Position numbers and translations under genes: made by a program. Of a stretch of 64,000 nt of DNA, positions 54,501-63,887 are shown in pieces (the stretch's first letter is position 1; each line of letters starts with the position of its first letter). The notes under the pieces were generated by a model that ran no database searches, was not told the origin of the DNA, and saw only the letters and a program-made list of their open reading frames with translations. The DNA lies in contig NZ_VTFS01000001.1 in the NCBI RefSeq assembly GCF_009671245.1, forward strand, positions 214,502-278,501, read 5' to 3'. Origin of the DNA: Marinicella rhabdoformis. GTDB taxonomy: Bacteria; Pseudomonadota; Gammaproteobacteria; Xanthomonadales; Marinicellaceae.

Positions 54501-56508
54501 TGATGTAGTCTTTGCTGTATGGAATACCCGTTTGCATCAGGTATTTCACCATCGCACGCAAGAAAAACACTTGCCTCCAAGTCAAGCCACCTAAAATAAC
54601 CAACTGGTTCAATATATCTGAGTCCATTTCTCCTTTGACCACTTTTTCAAAAGTGTCATGAAAACGCTCTTTCACTAATTCCAGTTCTAATGACTGACCT
54701 GTGGCCAGTTTTAAATCGAAATCTTGAACCCAAATGGTTTTACCGTCTGAACATGTCAGCTCATAAGGTCTTTCACTGACCACATGCAATCCCAAATTTT
54801 CTAAATCTGGTAATACTTCACTTAAAGGGATGGTGTTATTGAACCTAAAAACTTTGAACCTGAATTCGCCTTGCCTTTGAACATTGGGCTCATATAGGCT
54901 CATTTGAATGTCATCATCATGCTTCAATTTGGCCGCATGCTCTACATCATATGAGGCAACCCATGGACTGACCTCTTCTGTATAAACAATCGGAAATGCG
55001 CCACTGAACTGCTGTTGATATGCCAATGCAGTACTGGCATCAAACCGTTCGTTCAATATGGCCATCAATTGATCATCCCAAGTTTTGACAGCTTCTATTA
55101 CTTCAGCCTGAATGGCTTCCAGGACTGACTCAGAATACTGTTCAATATCACGAATCACCACATACAATCGTGCATAGTGTGAGTCGTCAATAGCAACTGA
55201 AAACTCAACTTCTTCACCACCTACTTGCGACACCAGAATTTGTTGAATTTTTTTGCGGTTCCTTGTGTTGAATAAATCACGCGGAACAAAAACCATGAAA
55301 GAACAATATCGGTTGAATTTATCCAAACGTGCAATGACTTGAGTGGTCACTTTTTCTTGTATGACCAGCGCTTGATAGGTCAAATCAAACAGTTCTTTGC
55401 TGTTACTTTGATAGACTTCATCACGAGGCAATGTGCCTAAAATGTGACTGACCATTTTTCCACTGTGAGACTGTGGCTCAAAACCGAACTTCTTACTGAC
55501 TTGTTTGACCTTACGTTTGATGTATGGAATTTCAGATGGACTGATGCTCAATGCAGTTGAAGTGAACAAACCAATAAATCGATGCTCTGCAACAACCTCA
55601 CCTTGTTCATTGGTTTCCAATAAGCCAATATAATCCAAATTACCATTGCGGTGAATATCTGAAATGACATTAACTTTTGTTATAAGTAACAAGTCTGACT
55701 GCTTCTTCACTTGATATTGTGACAAAGGAATCAAACTCACTTCATAGGCATTTGTTTTCAATGCACTGTTCAACAATCCCAAGCCAGTTTGATCACATGG
55801 CACCAACTGGTCATTTTTGACTTCGTATTTTCTGTACCCGAGAAAAGTAAAATTATTATCAACTAACCAATTTAAATAACGACGCTGAGAAGCGGCTACT
55901 GGTGCATCGTTCAAATCGCCCAATGCAACCGAAGCTTCTTCCATGCAAGCAAGCATCGCTTTCCAGTCTGAAACCACTAGGTGGATTTTTTTCATCAGCT
56001 TCGTCAAGTGTGTTTTAACTGAGTCATGTTGTGTTTCAGCTAAGCGGCCAACTTCAAAATAAATCACTGATTTAACATCGGCTTTTTTATTCGCCGTTTT
56101 CTTTTTAATCACCCTTCCTGACTGCTCTTGCTCAATATGAATGATCGGGTGAGATAACAATTTAATTTCCAACCCAAGCTCTGAACAAGCCAAAGATGCT
56201 GAATCAACCAAAAATGGTATGTTCTGGTTGACCATTTGGATGACCGTTGTTGTGGCATCATTCTCTGGATTGACAACTTCAATAATGGGAAATGTCAAAT
56301 CACTATTTGACATGCTGTTAATCAAGCGATCGACTGCTGTAGCCCAGTAGACATCGTCATGGCGTTCCACCTCCTCCAAAGACATGTGTGCTAACAGCTG
56401 CTGTGTCAACTGTTTGGCACTGTCAATGTAAGGAGATTGGCTATTTTCTATGAATTGGCTGACGGCCTTGATGTGTTTTTTATGTTCACTCGTCAATAAT
56501 GATTGCAT
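51592..56508 (-). CDS. gdhB: NAD-specific glutamate dehydrogenase, 180-kDa class
   Basis: At 1638 residues this is the large NAD-GDH first described in Streptomyces and Pseudomonas, which deaminates glutamate to 2-oxoglutarate for catabolism. The first half (about 1-720) holds the ACT-like regulatory regions, e.g. PFLVDSASLACSELGLEIKL and YCSFMVFVPRDLFNTRNRKK. The catalytic core follows with KVARGGLRWSDRYEDFRTEV, VPVGSKGGFVVKQMP (the substrate-lysine region) and VVGIGDMMGDVFGNGMLLS (NAD-binding glycines). The C-terminal third is helical. All motifs are intact. The start at ATG 56508 matches the usual N-terminus. It is a single gene with its own terminator. Confidence 0.96.
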   Translation of the reverse strand: MQSLLTSEHKKHIKAVSQFIENSQSPYIDSAKQLTQQLLAHMSLEEVERHDDVYWATAVDRLINSMSNSDLTFPIIEVVNPENDATTTVIQMVNQNIPFLVDSASLACSELGLEIKLLSHPIIHIEQEQSGRVIKKKTANKKADVKSVIYFEVGRLAETQHDSVKTHLTKLMKKIHLVVSDWKAMLACMEEASVALGDLNDAPVAASQRRYLNWLVDNNFTFLGYRKYEVKNDQLVPCDQTGLGLLNSALKTNAYEVSLIPLSQYQVKKQSDLLLITKVNVISDIHRNGNLDYIGLLETNEQGEVVAEHRFIGLFTSTALSISPSEIPYIKRKVKQVSKKFGFEPQSHSGKMVSHILGTLPRDEVYQSNSKELFDLTYQALVIQEKVTTQVIARLDKFNRYCSFMVFVPRDLFNTRNRKKIQQILVSQVGGEEVEFSVAIDDSHYARLYVVIRDIEQYSESVLEAIQAEVIEAVKTWDDQLMAILNERFDASTALAYQQQFSGAFPIVYTEEVSPWVASYDVEHAAKLKHDDDIQMSLYEPNVQRQGEFRFKVFRFNNTIPLSEVLPDLENLGLHVVSERPYELTCSDGKTIWVQDFDLKLATGQSLELELVKERFHDTFEKVVKGEMDSDILNQLVILGGLTWRQVFFLRAMVKYLMQTGIPYSKDYIMQALVNQPHITRWLVELFGVRFQPGLDDNEGKGLRHYLDVVQEKYKTQLQHLDIELNQYQQDCVDKYTRSRKFTRPGFSDKIVKVIGSLLESVKSQDEDRIIRQVVEVIQATLRTNYYQSDEAGNYRPAVSFKINSSAISFLPKPVPFREIFVYSPKVEAVHLRMGKVARGGLRWSDRYEDFRTEVLGLMKAQNVKNSIIVPVGSKGGFVVKQMPKGSRDEVMAEVISCYKTFIGSMLDITDNIEAEKIIPPLDVVRHDEDDPYLVVAADKGTATFSDIANGISESRGFWLGDAFASGGSAGYDHKGMGITAKGAWESVKRHFREMGIDSQSEDFSVVGIGDMMGDVFGNGMLLSKHICLKAAFNHMHIFLDPNPDSAKSWKERNRLFALPRSSWEDYDASLISKGGGIYSRFDKSIPISTEVKTWLKIKDDELAPQELIKRLMLSEVDLIWNGGIGTYVKSSDESDGDAGDSANNALRVNGKQLKCKVFGEGGNLGMTQKGRIEFAESGGRVNTDFIDNSAGVDCSDHEVNIKILLKAMMEDGLYDIQSRNELLASMTDNVSDLVLKNNYKQTQTLAFMEHLSAERIGAKAHLIRLLEAKGLLDREIEFLPTDAELERRRLNGEGMSRPELCVLLSYAKLDLYAQVIQSGALNDDWLRRLMVNYFPKKLQTIDAKYLDNHRLKNEIIGTILTSQVVDRMGATFVQRMNEDTGADVGAICKAFYVVVELFGLNKLWAGIESHDLKVDADQQVEAFVAIWHFVRQSIRWVLNNVGHQIDIEKQVTALQKGVNQFKNNFTDYINDVDAAAKTRVEKALQRKGFEKTLSEAIAALPYLSAALDVVSVANKQNIAVKKAADVYFPLGKFLNLLWLQTMVEKLVVDNQWHVYARGGLRDDLSNHHAQLTASLLKSYDNKKLSSEEIISKWSQEHNDKVKKVKDMMMSIKSEKNADYPTIMVAINSLSHLVSATK

Positions 56509-56651
56509 GAAATTCTCTGATAATTTTGATAATTGTCCCAGGGTGCATCCTCATTGACACACACCATATCTGCTTGCAATTTTACCCGCTCTAATAGGCG
56601 AAATATAGTGCTAAATCCATTTCATTTACCCTTAATGCTTGGCATTGATAT

Positions 56652-56686
56652 AAATCAAAAAAGGCCACCTGTGATAGGTGGCCTTT
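56652..56686 (-). terminator. Rho-independent terminator of the two-repeat secreted protein gene
   Basis: AAAGGCCACCT (56660-56670) pairs perfectly with AGGTGGCCTTT (56676-56686). Read on the minus strand it is followed by a T-run, 23 bp past the stop at 56709. Confidence 0.85.
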
Positions 56687-56708
56687 ATAAAAGATTTTTT
56701 TAACTTAA

Positions 56709-57473
56709 TTAACCCTCTTTTTCAGGCATGGACAGATCTTTGTGGTGTCTATAAATCTGATACTCCCAAGATTCTATCCCACTTCTGAATTGTTCAAACA
56801 ACTTGTCTGCTTTTTTCTCAGACTTCAGGTGTTTTTTAACCACCTTATATACAGTTTCTTCAGGAGATTCCATGGCAGCATAATTTTCATACGGTGTAAC
56901 TAACTGCATCACGCCTTCGCCACCTTCTGGATAGGACCATGACCAGCTTTTAGGCCAATTATTTTCTTTCAGAATTTTGGTAACTTCCTCTATGGCTTTA
57001 CCTGTTTTTCTCCACCCGCCTACTTTCATTTTATACGTAGAAACGCCAACATAGTTGGCTTTTGCATCATCCTTCCATGAACTGTTCTTAGTATCTAATT
57101 GTGAAAAGTTATGGTTGTATTGTGCAACATGAGGATGAACCGTTTCAAAATAATGCTTTCTGGATTCGCTTTTCATATACCACGTATCATAAGCATCAAA
57201 CTCAGCCCAAGTGGTACAGCATGATCGAACAATATAACGGCTTATGTTACTTCCCGTAACAGGTGTAAAAACCTGCCAACTTCTTGGATCGTTGTCCTCT
57301 ACCCTGAATTTCATGTGCTCAATCAGCGCTTTTTCAAATTCAGCCGAATGACCCGCTTTAGGCGTCATTTGCCAGCTGTCTGATAGAATAGTCGGCTCTT
57401 TCTTTTCATCTTCAGCCACACACAGTGAAGGTAAAACCAACAAGATAATTAATAATTTACTAAGCTTTTTCAT
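56709..57473 (-). CDS. Secreted protein of unknown function with two similar halves
   Basis: The 254 residues have a signal peptide (MKKLSKLLIILLVLPSLCVA). The mature protein appears duplicated: EKALIEHMKFRVEDNDPRSW, then YIVRSCCTTWAEFDA (about 48-92) parallels KAIEEVTKILKENNWPKSWS, then MQLVTPYENYAAMES (about 157-202). In both, a helix is followed by a strand, a W/S turn, a strand and a second helix, the order of dimeric alpha-beta barrel (ferredoxin-like) domains. Two cysteines (RSCCTTW) occur only in the first half. I do not recognise the family. It is a single gene, divergent from the ArsR-methyltransferase gene. Confidence 0.65.
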   Translation of the reverse strand: MKKLSKLLIILLVLPSLCVAEDEKKEPTILSDSWQMTPKAGHSAEFEKALIEHMKFRVEDNDPRSWQVFTPVTGSNISRYIVRSCCTTWAEFDAYDTWYMKSESRKHYFETVHPHVAQYNHNFSQLDTKNSSWKDDAKANYVGVSTYKMKVGGWRKTGKAIEEVTKILKENNWPKSWSWSYPEGGEGVMQLVTPYENYAAMESPEETVYKVVKKHLKSEKKADKLFEQFRSGIESWEYQIYRHHKDLSMPEKEG

Positions 57474-57675
57474 ATATCCCCCACGGAATTGAATTAATTA
57501 AGTGCGGGTTGACTTAATTAATATAAAAGATAAACCCATGTTTTGTCCATAAAATGACTGTTTTATTGACCTTTTCTGTTCGTTTTCGCTTCAAGTTATT
57601 AACACTTATAACTTTTTACACTTAATATTCTGTTATTAATAGCTTGAATTTCTTCGTTCAATACTTAAAATTCAA

Positions 57676-57705
57676 TATATCTCTTAATCAAGATGAAAAG
57701 ATATA
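57676..57705. promoter_or_regulatory. Inverted repeat at the ArsR-methyltransferase start, candidate operator
   Basis: TATATCT (57676-57682) and AGATATA (57699-57705) are perfect inverted repeats 16 bp apart that end directly at the ATG. A shorter repeat TCTT-AATC-AAGA (57682-57693) lies inside. The position suits autoregulation by the ArsR-type protein and control of metH behind it. Confidence 0.5.
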
Positions 57706-58626
57706 ATGAATTTAAACCAATTATTCAAAACCCTTTCTGATGAATCTCGAATTCGTCTGATTTTGTTGCTCAACCAACAAGAGTTGTCAGTTGCTGAACT
57801 TTCAGAAATCACACACTTAGCCCAGCCAAGAGTATCTACTCATTTATCCCATTTACGAAAAAACAAACTGGTTATTGTTCGTAAACAAGGTGTCAGTGCT
57901 TATTACCGGTTCAATGCTGATTTACTGAATGCGGAATATGGTGATTTTTTGAATATGATAAAAAACCATTATCAAGACAACCCTTTGATTGAAGAGGACA
58001 ACCAAAGACTCAATGAAGTGATGAACGCCCATGCGCAATCTAATAAATGGGTTGATGCCGTTGCCGGCGACATGGAACGACATTATTCGCCAGGTCGAAC
58101 ATGGGAAGCCACTACACGTGTTGTTGCCAAATTAGCGAAACTTGGCGCTGTTTTGGATATTGGTTCGGGTGATGGTGTTTTGGCGGAGTTGATGTCTCAA
58201 CAATGTGAGCATTACACTTGTGCCGATAATAATGCCAAGGCCATTGAAGCTGCAAGAAACAGACTCCATTCAGCACAAAATGTATCATTCACCACTTGTG
58301 ATATGCACCATCTGCCTTTTGAAAACAACCAATTTGATTGTGTGATGTTGCTGCATGTTTTGACCTATTCCAAAGAACCAGAGCTGGCGATAAAAGAAGC
58401 ACTTCGGGTTTTAAAGCCAGGTGGCAAACTTTTGATATCAACCCTTTTCAAACACAAGCACCAAGAAGTAAAAGAAGTGTATGGTCATGTCAACTTAGGA
58501 TTTGAAACCCAAGAACTGGTGCACTTATGCGAAGCTGCTGGCGGTCAATATTGCACTGCTTCTATTACATCTCAAGAACAAAAAACGCCTAACTTTAAAA
58601 TCATTACTGCCTCGGCCAGCAAATAA
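57706..58626 (+). CDS. ArsR-family regulator fused to a SAM-dependent methyltransferase
   Basis: Residues 1-90 are a winged helix of the ArsR/SmtB type ([40 protein letters not shown]) without the usual metal-binding ELCVC motif. Residues 120-300 are a class I methyltransferase with [15 protein letters not shown] (SAM site), [20 protein letters not shown] and [13 protein letters not shown]. The fusion is a known architecture near methionine-cycle genes; the related SahR regulators respond to S-adenosylhomocysteine. Here metH starts 1 bp after the stop, so a role in sensing SAM or SAH and controlling metH is a good inference. Whether the methyltransferase part is catalytic or only a sensor is not known. 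Confidence 0.9.
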   Translation: MNLNQLFKTLSDESRIRLILLLNQQELSVAELSEITHLAQPRVSTHLSHLRKNKLVIVRKQGVSAYYRFNADLLNAEYGDFLNMIKNHYQDNPLIEEDNQRLNEVMNAHAQSNKWVDAVAGDMERHYSPGRTWEATTRVVAKLAKLGAVLDIGSGDGVLAELMSQQCEHYTCADNNAKAIEAARNRLHSAQNVSFTTCDMHHLPFENNQFDCVMLLHVLTYSKEPELAIKEALRVLKPGGKLLISTLFKHKHQEVKEVYGHVNLGFETQELVHLCEAAGGQYCTASITSQEQKTPNFKIITASASK

Positions 58627-58627
58627 T

Positions 58628-61600
58628 ATGAATACCAGAAAACAGATCGTAAAAGAATTAAAACACCGCGTATTACTTCTAGATTCGGCTATGGGCACCA
58701 TGATTCAAGGCCACAAATTGGATGAGTCAGCATTTCGAGGTGACTTGTTAATAGATCATCCTATGCCTTTGAAGGGCAATAATGACATTTTGTCATTGAC
58801 CCAACCCAAAATCATACAAGACATTCATGAAGCCAACCTCGCTGCCGGTTCAGATTTCTTAGAAACCAATACATTCAATGCCACTTCGATTGCACAAGCT
58901 GACTATGGCACAGAATATTTAAATTACGAAATCAATAAACAATCAGCTCAATTGGCCAAAGCCGCTTGTAAAAAATTCAGCAGCAATGACAAACCCCGTT
59001 GGGTGATTGGTGTTTTAGGACCTACCAACCGCACAGCATCTATTTCTCCTGACATTAATAGACCTGAGTTTCGAAACGTCAGCTTTGATGAGTTGGTTGC
59101 CGCCTACAGTGAATCTATTCGCGGCTTAATTGATGGCGGATCTGATGTGCTGATGGTTGAAACCATTTTTGACACATTGAATGCCAAAGCCGCTTTATTT
59201 GCACTTCAAACAGAACTAGAATCACAGCAAAAAGACATCCCCATCATGATTTCTGGCACCATTGTAGATGCCAGTGGCCGCACCTTATCTGGACAAACTT
59301 TAGCGGCTTTTTATCATTCTGTTCGTCATGTTAAACCTTTGTCCATTGGCCTCAACTGTGCATTGGGTGCTGATGATTTAATCCCTTATATCAAAGAGTT
59401 ATCAGATATTTGTGAATGTTATGTAAGCATTCACCCCAATGCCGGATTACCTAATGAATTGGGCGAATATGACCACACACCTGAGCTCATGGCTGATATT
59501 TTAAATGACATGCTCAACAAAGGTCATATCAATATATTGGGCGGTTGTTGCGGTACCAAGCCAGCGCATATAGCTGCCATGGCCGCAGTGGCCAGCAAGC
59601 ACCCACCCAGAAAGCCCACTGTCGCTAAACCTTTGACCCGTTTGGCCGGTTTAGAGGCTTTGACACTGACTCCAGAATTGAATTTCATCAATGTCGGTGA
59701 ACGAACCAATGTCACTGGATCTTTAAAATTCAAGCGGCTCATCAAAGAGGACAAGTTACAAGAAGCTTTGGAAGTTGCACAAGAACAGGTCGACAATGGT
59801 GCACAAATCATTGACATCAATATGGACGAAGGCCTGATTGATTCGAAAGAAATGATGGTAACCTTTTTAAACTTGATAGGCTCAGAGCCAAATATTGGGC
59901 GTGTTCCGATCATGCTGGATTCTTCCAAATGGGAGGTCCTTGAGGCGGGATTGCAACACATTCAAGGCAAAGGCATCGTTAACTCAATCAGTTTAAAAGA
60001 AGGTGAAGCAACTTTCATTAAACAAGCCAAACTGTGCCAAAAATATGGTGCAGCAGTGATTGTAATGGCTTTCGATGAAACAGGACAGGCCGACAGTTAT
60101 CAGCGAAAAATTGAAATTTGTAAACGTGCTTATGATGTTTTAACCCAAACAGTAGGCTTTGCACCTGAGGACATCATTTTTGACCCCAATATTTTTGCCA
60201 TTGGAACGGGTATTGCTGAACACAACAGCTATGGAAAAGATTTTATCGAAGCCACCCGTTGGATCAGAGAAAATTTACCACATGCGCACATATCAGGCGG
60301 TGTTTCTAACATATCCTTTTCTTTCCGTGGTAATAACCCGTTAAGAGAAGCCATACATTCTGTTTTTCTTTTTCATGCCATCCAAGCAGGCTTGGATATG
60401 GGGATCGTTAATGCAGGTCAATTGACCGTCTATGATGACATTCCATTGGATTTGCGTAACAAGATTGAAGACCTGCTCTTTGACCGTGATGACAATGCCA
60501 CAGAAGACCTGATGGTGATGGCGCAGGATTTGCAGAGCAGCGCCAAAGATGAAGGCGATAAATTGGCATGGCGTGAACTTCCAATTGCTGAGCGTATCAG
60601 TCATGCATTGGTACATGGTTTGATCGAATTTATTGAAGTAGATGCCGAAGAAGCCATGCATGACTTGGGTGAGCCCCTAGATGTTATTGAAGGGCCTTTG
60701 ATGGATGGAATGAATGTGGTTGGCGATTTATTTGGTGCAGGCAAGATGTTTTTGCCACAAGTGGTTAAATCTGCACGTGTGATGAAAAAAGCCGTGGCCT
60801 GGTTAACCCCACACATTGAAGCCAAAAAAGGAAAAAGAAAAGCCAACGGTAAAATCGTTATGGCTACAGTGAAAGGCGATGTTCATGACATTGGCAAAAA
60901 TATTGTCGGTGTGGTTTTGGGTTGTAATAACTACGAAATCATTGATTTAGGAGTTATGGTTCCTGCAGAGACCATTCTTAAAACTGCCAATGAAGAACAA
61001 GCTGACATCATTGGGTTGTCAGGCTTAATCACACCATCTTTAGATGAAATGTGTGATGTGGCCGCTTTGATGCAACAAAGAGACATGCAGTTGCCTTTGT
61101 TGATTGGTGGTGCAACCACTTCCCGTACCCACACCGCTTTGAAAATAGAACCCGAATATGCTAATGACACTGTCTGGGTTAAAGATGCCTCACGTGCAGT
61201 AGGTGTTGTTCAACAGTTACTTTCTGATAAAGACAAACAGGCATTTGGCGATAAAGTAAAAGCTGATTATCATGAAATCAGAGAACGAAGAAAAAACCGT
61301 GTATCCAATAAAGGGCTTATCAGCATGTCTGATGCACGGGACAATAAAGCCCAATTAGATTGGTCAATCACACCACCACAACCAAACTTCACTGGTATAA
61401 AAGTCATTGATGACACACCATTGAGTGTGCTTGCAGAATATATTGATTGGACACCTTTCTTTCAAACTTGGGAGTTACATGGGCGTTTCCCGGCCATCTT
61501 GACTGATGAAGTGGTTGGAGCAAGTGCCAGTGAGCTTTATAAGGATGCCCAAGCCATGTTGAAACAAATCATTGATGAAGAATGGTTGCAATGCAAAGCT

Positions 61601-62269
61601 GTGATTGGTATTTTTCCAGCCTATTCAAAAGGCGATGATGTGATCATTGAACACAATCAACAGTCACATCGACTGATGAACCTGCGCCAGCAAGCAAAAA
61701 AACCCAAAGCCAACCTGTGTTTGAGCGATTTTATAGCGCCTCAATGTGAAGCATATAAGGATCACATTGGTGCTTTTGCTGTGACATCTGGTTTGGGCAT
61801 TGAAACTCATGTTGAAGCATTTGAAGCCAAACACGATGATTACAACAGCATCCTACTAAAAGCATTAGCCGACCGTTTAGCTGAAGCACATGCTGAATAC
61901 ATGCACCAACAGATGCGTACCCAATATTGGGGCTATTCACCTCAAGAAACTTTTAATAATGACGACATGATAGCTGAAAAATACCAGGGGATCAGACCCG
62001 CCCCTGGCTATCCAGCTTGTCCTGATCACAGTCAGAAAGAAACCTTGTTTGAGTTATTGGATGTGACCAGGCACACTGGGATTGAATTGACGTCAGGTTT
62101 GACGATGTACCCAGCAGCGTCTGTCAGTGGCTTTTACTACGCACACCCTGAATCTCAGTATTTTGTTGTTGGTAAATTAACCGAAGAACAAGTCAAAGAC
62201 TATGCTGAACGTAAAGGCGTGACATTAAAGCAAGCCGAAAAAACTTTGCAAAATAATTTAGCGTACTGA
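58628..62269 (+). CDS. metH: Cobalamin-dependent methionine synthase
   Basis: MetH transfers methyl from methyltetrahydrofolate to homocysteine through cob(I)alamin. The 1213 residues are full length (1227 in E. coli). The homocysteine domain ends with GGCCGT (zinc Cys307 and Cys308, with the third Cys in IGLNCALG), the folate domain has [11 protein letters not shown] and [14 protein letters not shown], the cobalamin domain has [12 protein letters not shown] with axial His753 and [10 protein letters not shown], and the SAM-dependent reactivation domain ends at [14 protein letters not shown] with [12 protein letters not shown] intact. The frame extends upstream into the regulator gene to 58502, but ATG 58628 gives the family N-terminus. 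Confidence 0.98.
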   Translation: MNTRKQIVKELKHRVLLLDSAMGTMIQGHKLDESAFRGDLLIDHPMPLKGNNDILSLTQPKIIQDIHEANLAAGSDFLETNTFNATSIAQADYGTEYLNYEINKQSAQLAKAACKKFSSNDKPRWVIGVLGPTNRTASISPDINRPEFRNVSFDELVAAYSESIRGLIDGGSDVLMVETIFDTLNAKAALFALQTELESQQKDIPIMISGTIVDASGRTLSGQTLAAFYHSVRHVKPLSIGLNCALGADDLIPYIKELSDICECYVSIHPNAGLPNELGEYDHTPELMADILNDMLNKGHINILGGCCGTKPAHIAAMAAVASKHPPRKPTVAKPLTRLAGLEALTLTPELNFINVGERTNVTGSLKFKRLIKEDKLQEALEVAQEQVDNGAQIIDINMDEGLIDSKEMMVTFLNLIGSEPNIGRVPIMLDSSKWEVLEAGLQHIQGKGIVNSISLKEGEATFIKQAKLCQKYGAAVIVMAFDETGQADSYQRKIEICKRAYDVLTQTVGFAPEDIIFDPNIFAIGTGIAEHNSYGKDFIEATRWIRENLPHAHISGGVSNISFSFRGNNPLREAIHSVFLFHAIQAGLDMGIVNAGQLTVYDDIPLDLRNKIEDLLFDRDDNATEDLMVMAQDLQSSAKDEGDKLAWRELPIAERISHALVHGLIEFIEVDAEEAMHDLGEPLDVIEGPLMDGMNVVGDLFGAGKMFLPQVVKSARVMKKAVAWLTPHIEAKKGKRKANGKIVMATVKGDVHDIGKNIVGVVLGCNNYEIIDLGVMVPAETILKTANEEQADIIGLSGLITPSLDEMCDVAALMQQRDMQLPLLIGGATTSRTHTALKIEPEYANDTVWVKDASRAVGVVQQLLSDKDKQAFGDKVKADYHEIRERRKNRVSNKGLISMSDARDNKAQLDWSITPPQPNFTGIKVIDDTPLSVLAEYIDWTPFFQTWELHGRFPAILTDEVVGASASELYKDAQAMLKQIIDEEWLQCKAVIGIFPAYSKGDDVIIEHNQQSHRLMNLRQQAKKPKANLCLSDFIAPQCEAYKDHIGAFAVTSGLGIETHVEAFEAKHDDYNSILLKALADRLAEAHAEYMHQQMRTQYWGYSPQETFNNDDMIAEKYQGIRPAPGYPACPDHSQKETLFELLDVTRHTGIELTSGLTMYPAASVSGFYYAHPESQYFVVGKLTEEQVKDYAERKGVTLKQAEKTLQNNLAY

Positions 62270-62294
62270 GCATTCATGTCATTATGTTATCGTA

Positions 62295-62300
62295 TATAAT
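62295..62300 (+). promoter_or_regulatory. -10 hexamer before paaY
   Basis: TATAAT at 62295-62300 predicts a start near 62307, about 18 nt before ATG 62325. No convincing -35 is seen, so the gene may also be read from metH. Confidence 0.38.
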
Positions 62301-62324
62301 GGCATATTTAATAGTTCTTTTATC

Positions 62325-62912
62325 ATGCCTTGTTACGAAATTGATGGTGTAAAACCGGTGATTCATCCTAGCAGCTATGTTCACCCAACAGCTGTCATAA
62401 TTGGATTGGTTACCATTGGAAAAAATTGTTACATCGGACCACATGCCAGCATACGTGGTGACTACGGCCAAATCATTTTTGAAGATGGCGTCAATTTTCA
62501 AGACGGTTGTATTGCCCATGCCTTTCCTGGAGGTCATACTACAGTGAGAGAAAATGGCCACATCAGTCATGGTGCAGTCTTACACGGTTGTGAAATTGGC
62601 GCCAATTGCATGATTGGCATTCAAACTGTCATTATGGACAATGCCATAATTGGACCCGAATGCATGATCGCAGCACTCAGTTATATCAAACCAAAATTTG
62701 AAGCACCCGCTCGATCTGTTATTGCAGGTTCGCCTGCTGAAATCAAGCGATCGGTTACTGATAAAGAAATGCATTGGAAAACCAAAGGAACTGCTGTCTA
62801 CCATGATTTAACCCAAAGATCATTGTCAACTATGATTGAATGTGATCCTTTGTCAGAAAAAACAAATCAAAAAATTGACCTCAATATTCCTCAATTTAAA
62901 CCATTGAAATAA
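62325..62912 (+). CDS. paaY: PaaY/CaiE-type gamma-carbonic anhydrase-like protein
   Basis: The 195 residues are a left-handed beta-helix of hexapeptide repeats that opens MPCYEIDGVKPVIHPSSYVH, as in PaaY and CaiE. The zinc ligands of the gamma-carbonic anhydrase fold are in FQDGCIAHAFPGGH and NGHISHGAVLHGCEIGANC, with HxxxxH spacing kept. PaaY is a thioesterase in phenylacetate breakdown in some bacteria and CaiE stimulates carnitine enzymes; neither pathway is visible nearby, so the substrate is open. It ends exactly where the convergent phosphatase gene ends, with no gap. Confidence 0.85.
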   Translation: MPCYEIDGVKPVIHPSSYVHPTAVIIGLVTIGKNCYIGPHASIRGDYGQIIFEDGVNFQDGCIAHAFPGGHTTVRENGHISHGAVLHGCEIGANCMIGIQTVIMDNAIIGPECMIAALSYIKPKFEAPARSVIAGSPAEIKRSVTDKEMHWKTKGTAVYHDLTQRSLSTMIECDPLSEKTNQKIDLNIPQFKPLK

Positions 62913-63653
62913 CTACATTTCAAAAGTAGCATAAATAGGCAAATGGTCACTGGCCACTTTGGCGATTTGCTTTTGGTATTTTTTTGCATTCAAGCATTTT
63001 AAGCTGCCCCTATAATATATTCTATCTAACCCGCCTCTTGGAGAAAATGAAGGGTATGTTTTGATAGCCACTTCTCCTCGTTTAGTTTGGTGATCTGTCG
63101 CGCATTTAAATTCTCTGCCTTCAACAAAAAGTATACGCAACAATGAACGCCAATCGTTGAAATCACCTGCAACCAAGCAATCATCTTTAAAATTCAATTT
63201 TTTAAATGGCTGGCTATTTAATAAAACGGCACACTGTTTGCGTCTTTCTTTTGCAGATAAACCCAAGTGCCAATTAAATACATGTAAGGGTTTGGATACA
63301 TCAGTAGGGCATGATATTTCTGTGTATAAACAACCCCTGGCTTTTTTATTGTCTATCGTTAAGTCTATATTTTGTGATTTTCTAATAGGATATCTGCTGA
63401 ATGTGGCATTGCCATAATGACCTTTGGGTAAGTTGACATTCAAACCCAAGTCATAATAAGGGTAGTCAGTGGCTTCAGATAATACTTTTGCCATATCCAT
63501 AAACTGAGATCTAGGCACACCACTGTCTACTTCTTGTAATAAAACAATATCTGCATCAATGTCTTTTAATATTTTAATGATTCTTTTTGGTTGATAGCGT
63601 CTATCGAGTCCAATCGCACGGTGAATGTTATATGTTAATACTTTAAATTGCAT
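62913..63653 (-). CDS. Endonuclease/exonuclease/phosphatase family protein
   Basis: The 246 residues contain the motifs of the EEP fold in order: TYNIHRAIG, VLLQEVDSG (metal-binding Glu), YGNATFSRYP, HVFNWHLGLS, CLVAGDFNDWRS (catalytic Asp-Asn pair), GGLDRIYY and VASDHLPIYA (catalytic Asp-His). No signal peptide is present, so it is cytoplasmic. Homologues in other bacteria lie beside cardiolipin synthases and act on phosphodiesters; no partner gene is adjacent here. GGGGA lies before the ATG and TACAAT at 63682-63677 is a candidate -10. Confidence 0.9.
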   Translation of the reverse strand: MQFKVLTYNIHRAIGLDRRYQPKRIIKILKDIDADIVLLQEVDSGVPRSQFMDMAKVLSEATDYPYYDLGLNVNLPKGHYGNATFSRYPIRKSQNIDLTIDNKKARGCLYTEISCPTDVSKPLHVFNWHLGLSAKERRKQCAVLLNSQPFKKLNFKDDCLVAGDFNDWRSLLRILFVEGREFKCATDHQTKRGEVAIKTYPSFSPRGGLDRIYYRGSLKCLNAKKYQKQIAKVASDHLPIYATFEM

Positions 63654-63728
63654 GCTGTCCCCATTATGGAGTAATTATTGTACCGTATGTAACAAGTTGA
63701 CAGTGTTATATATTCTTAAATTTAAGGC

Positions 63729-63758
63729 AAAAAAAAGCCCCAACGTATGTTGAGGCTT
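63729..63758 (-). terminator. Rho-independent terminator of the rRNA operon
   Basis: On the minus strand AAGCCTCAAC (63758-63749) pairs with GTTGGGGCTT (63744-63735), with one G.U pair, over a 4-nt loop and is followed by a T-run. It lies about 14 bp past the 5S 3' end. Confidence 0.9.
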
Positions 63759-63771
63759 TTTTAGTATAAGA

Positions 63772-63887
63772 TCCTGGCGATGTCCTACTCTCACATGGGA
63801 ACTCCCACACTACCATCGGCGATGCTACATTTCACTTCTGAGTTCGAGATGGGTTCAGGTGGTTCTATAGCTCTATTTTCACCAGAA
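63772..63887 (-). rRNA. rrf: 5S ribosomal RNA
   Basis: The minus strand contains the conserved 5S core GAACTCAGAAGTGAAA and CCGATGGTAGTGTGG, about 116 nt in all. Its ends pair as CTGGTGA with TCGCCAG to form helix I, which fixes the boundaries to within a few bases. It is the last gene of an rRNA operon that comes from the right of the window. Confidence 0.95.

Noticed and set aside
57480..57705. SAM or cobalamin riboswitch upstream of the ArsR-metH unit
   Set aside because: The region is AT-rich with no conserved B12 box or SAM aptamer helices that I can recognise; the inverted repeat fits a protein operator better.
58502..58627. N-terminal extension of metH into the regulator gene
   Set aside because: The extra 42 residues overlap the ArsR-methyltransferase frame and have no counterpart in MetH; ATG 58628 gives the family start.
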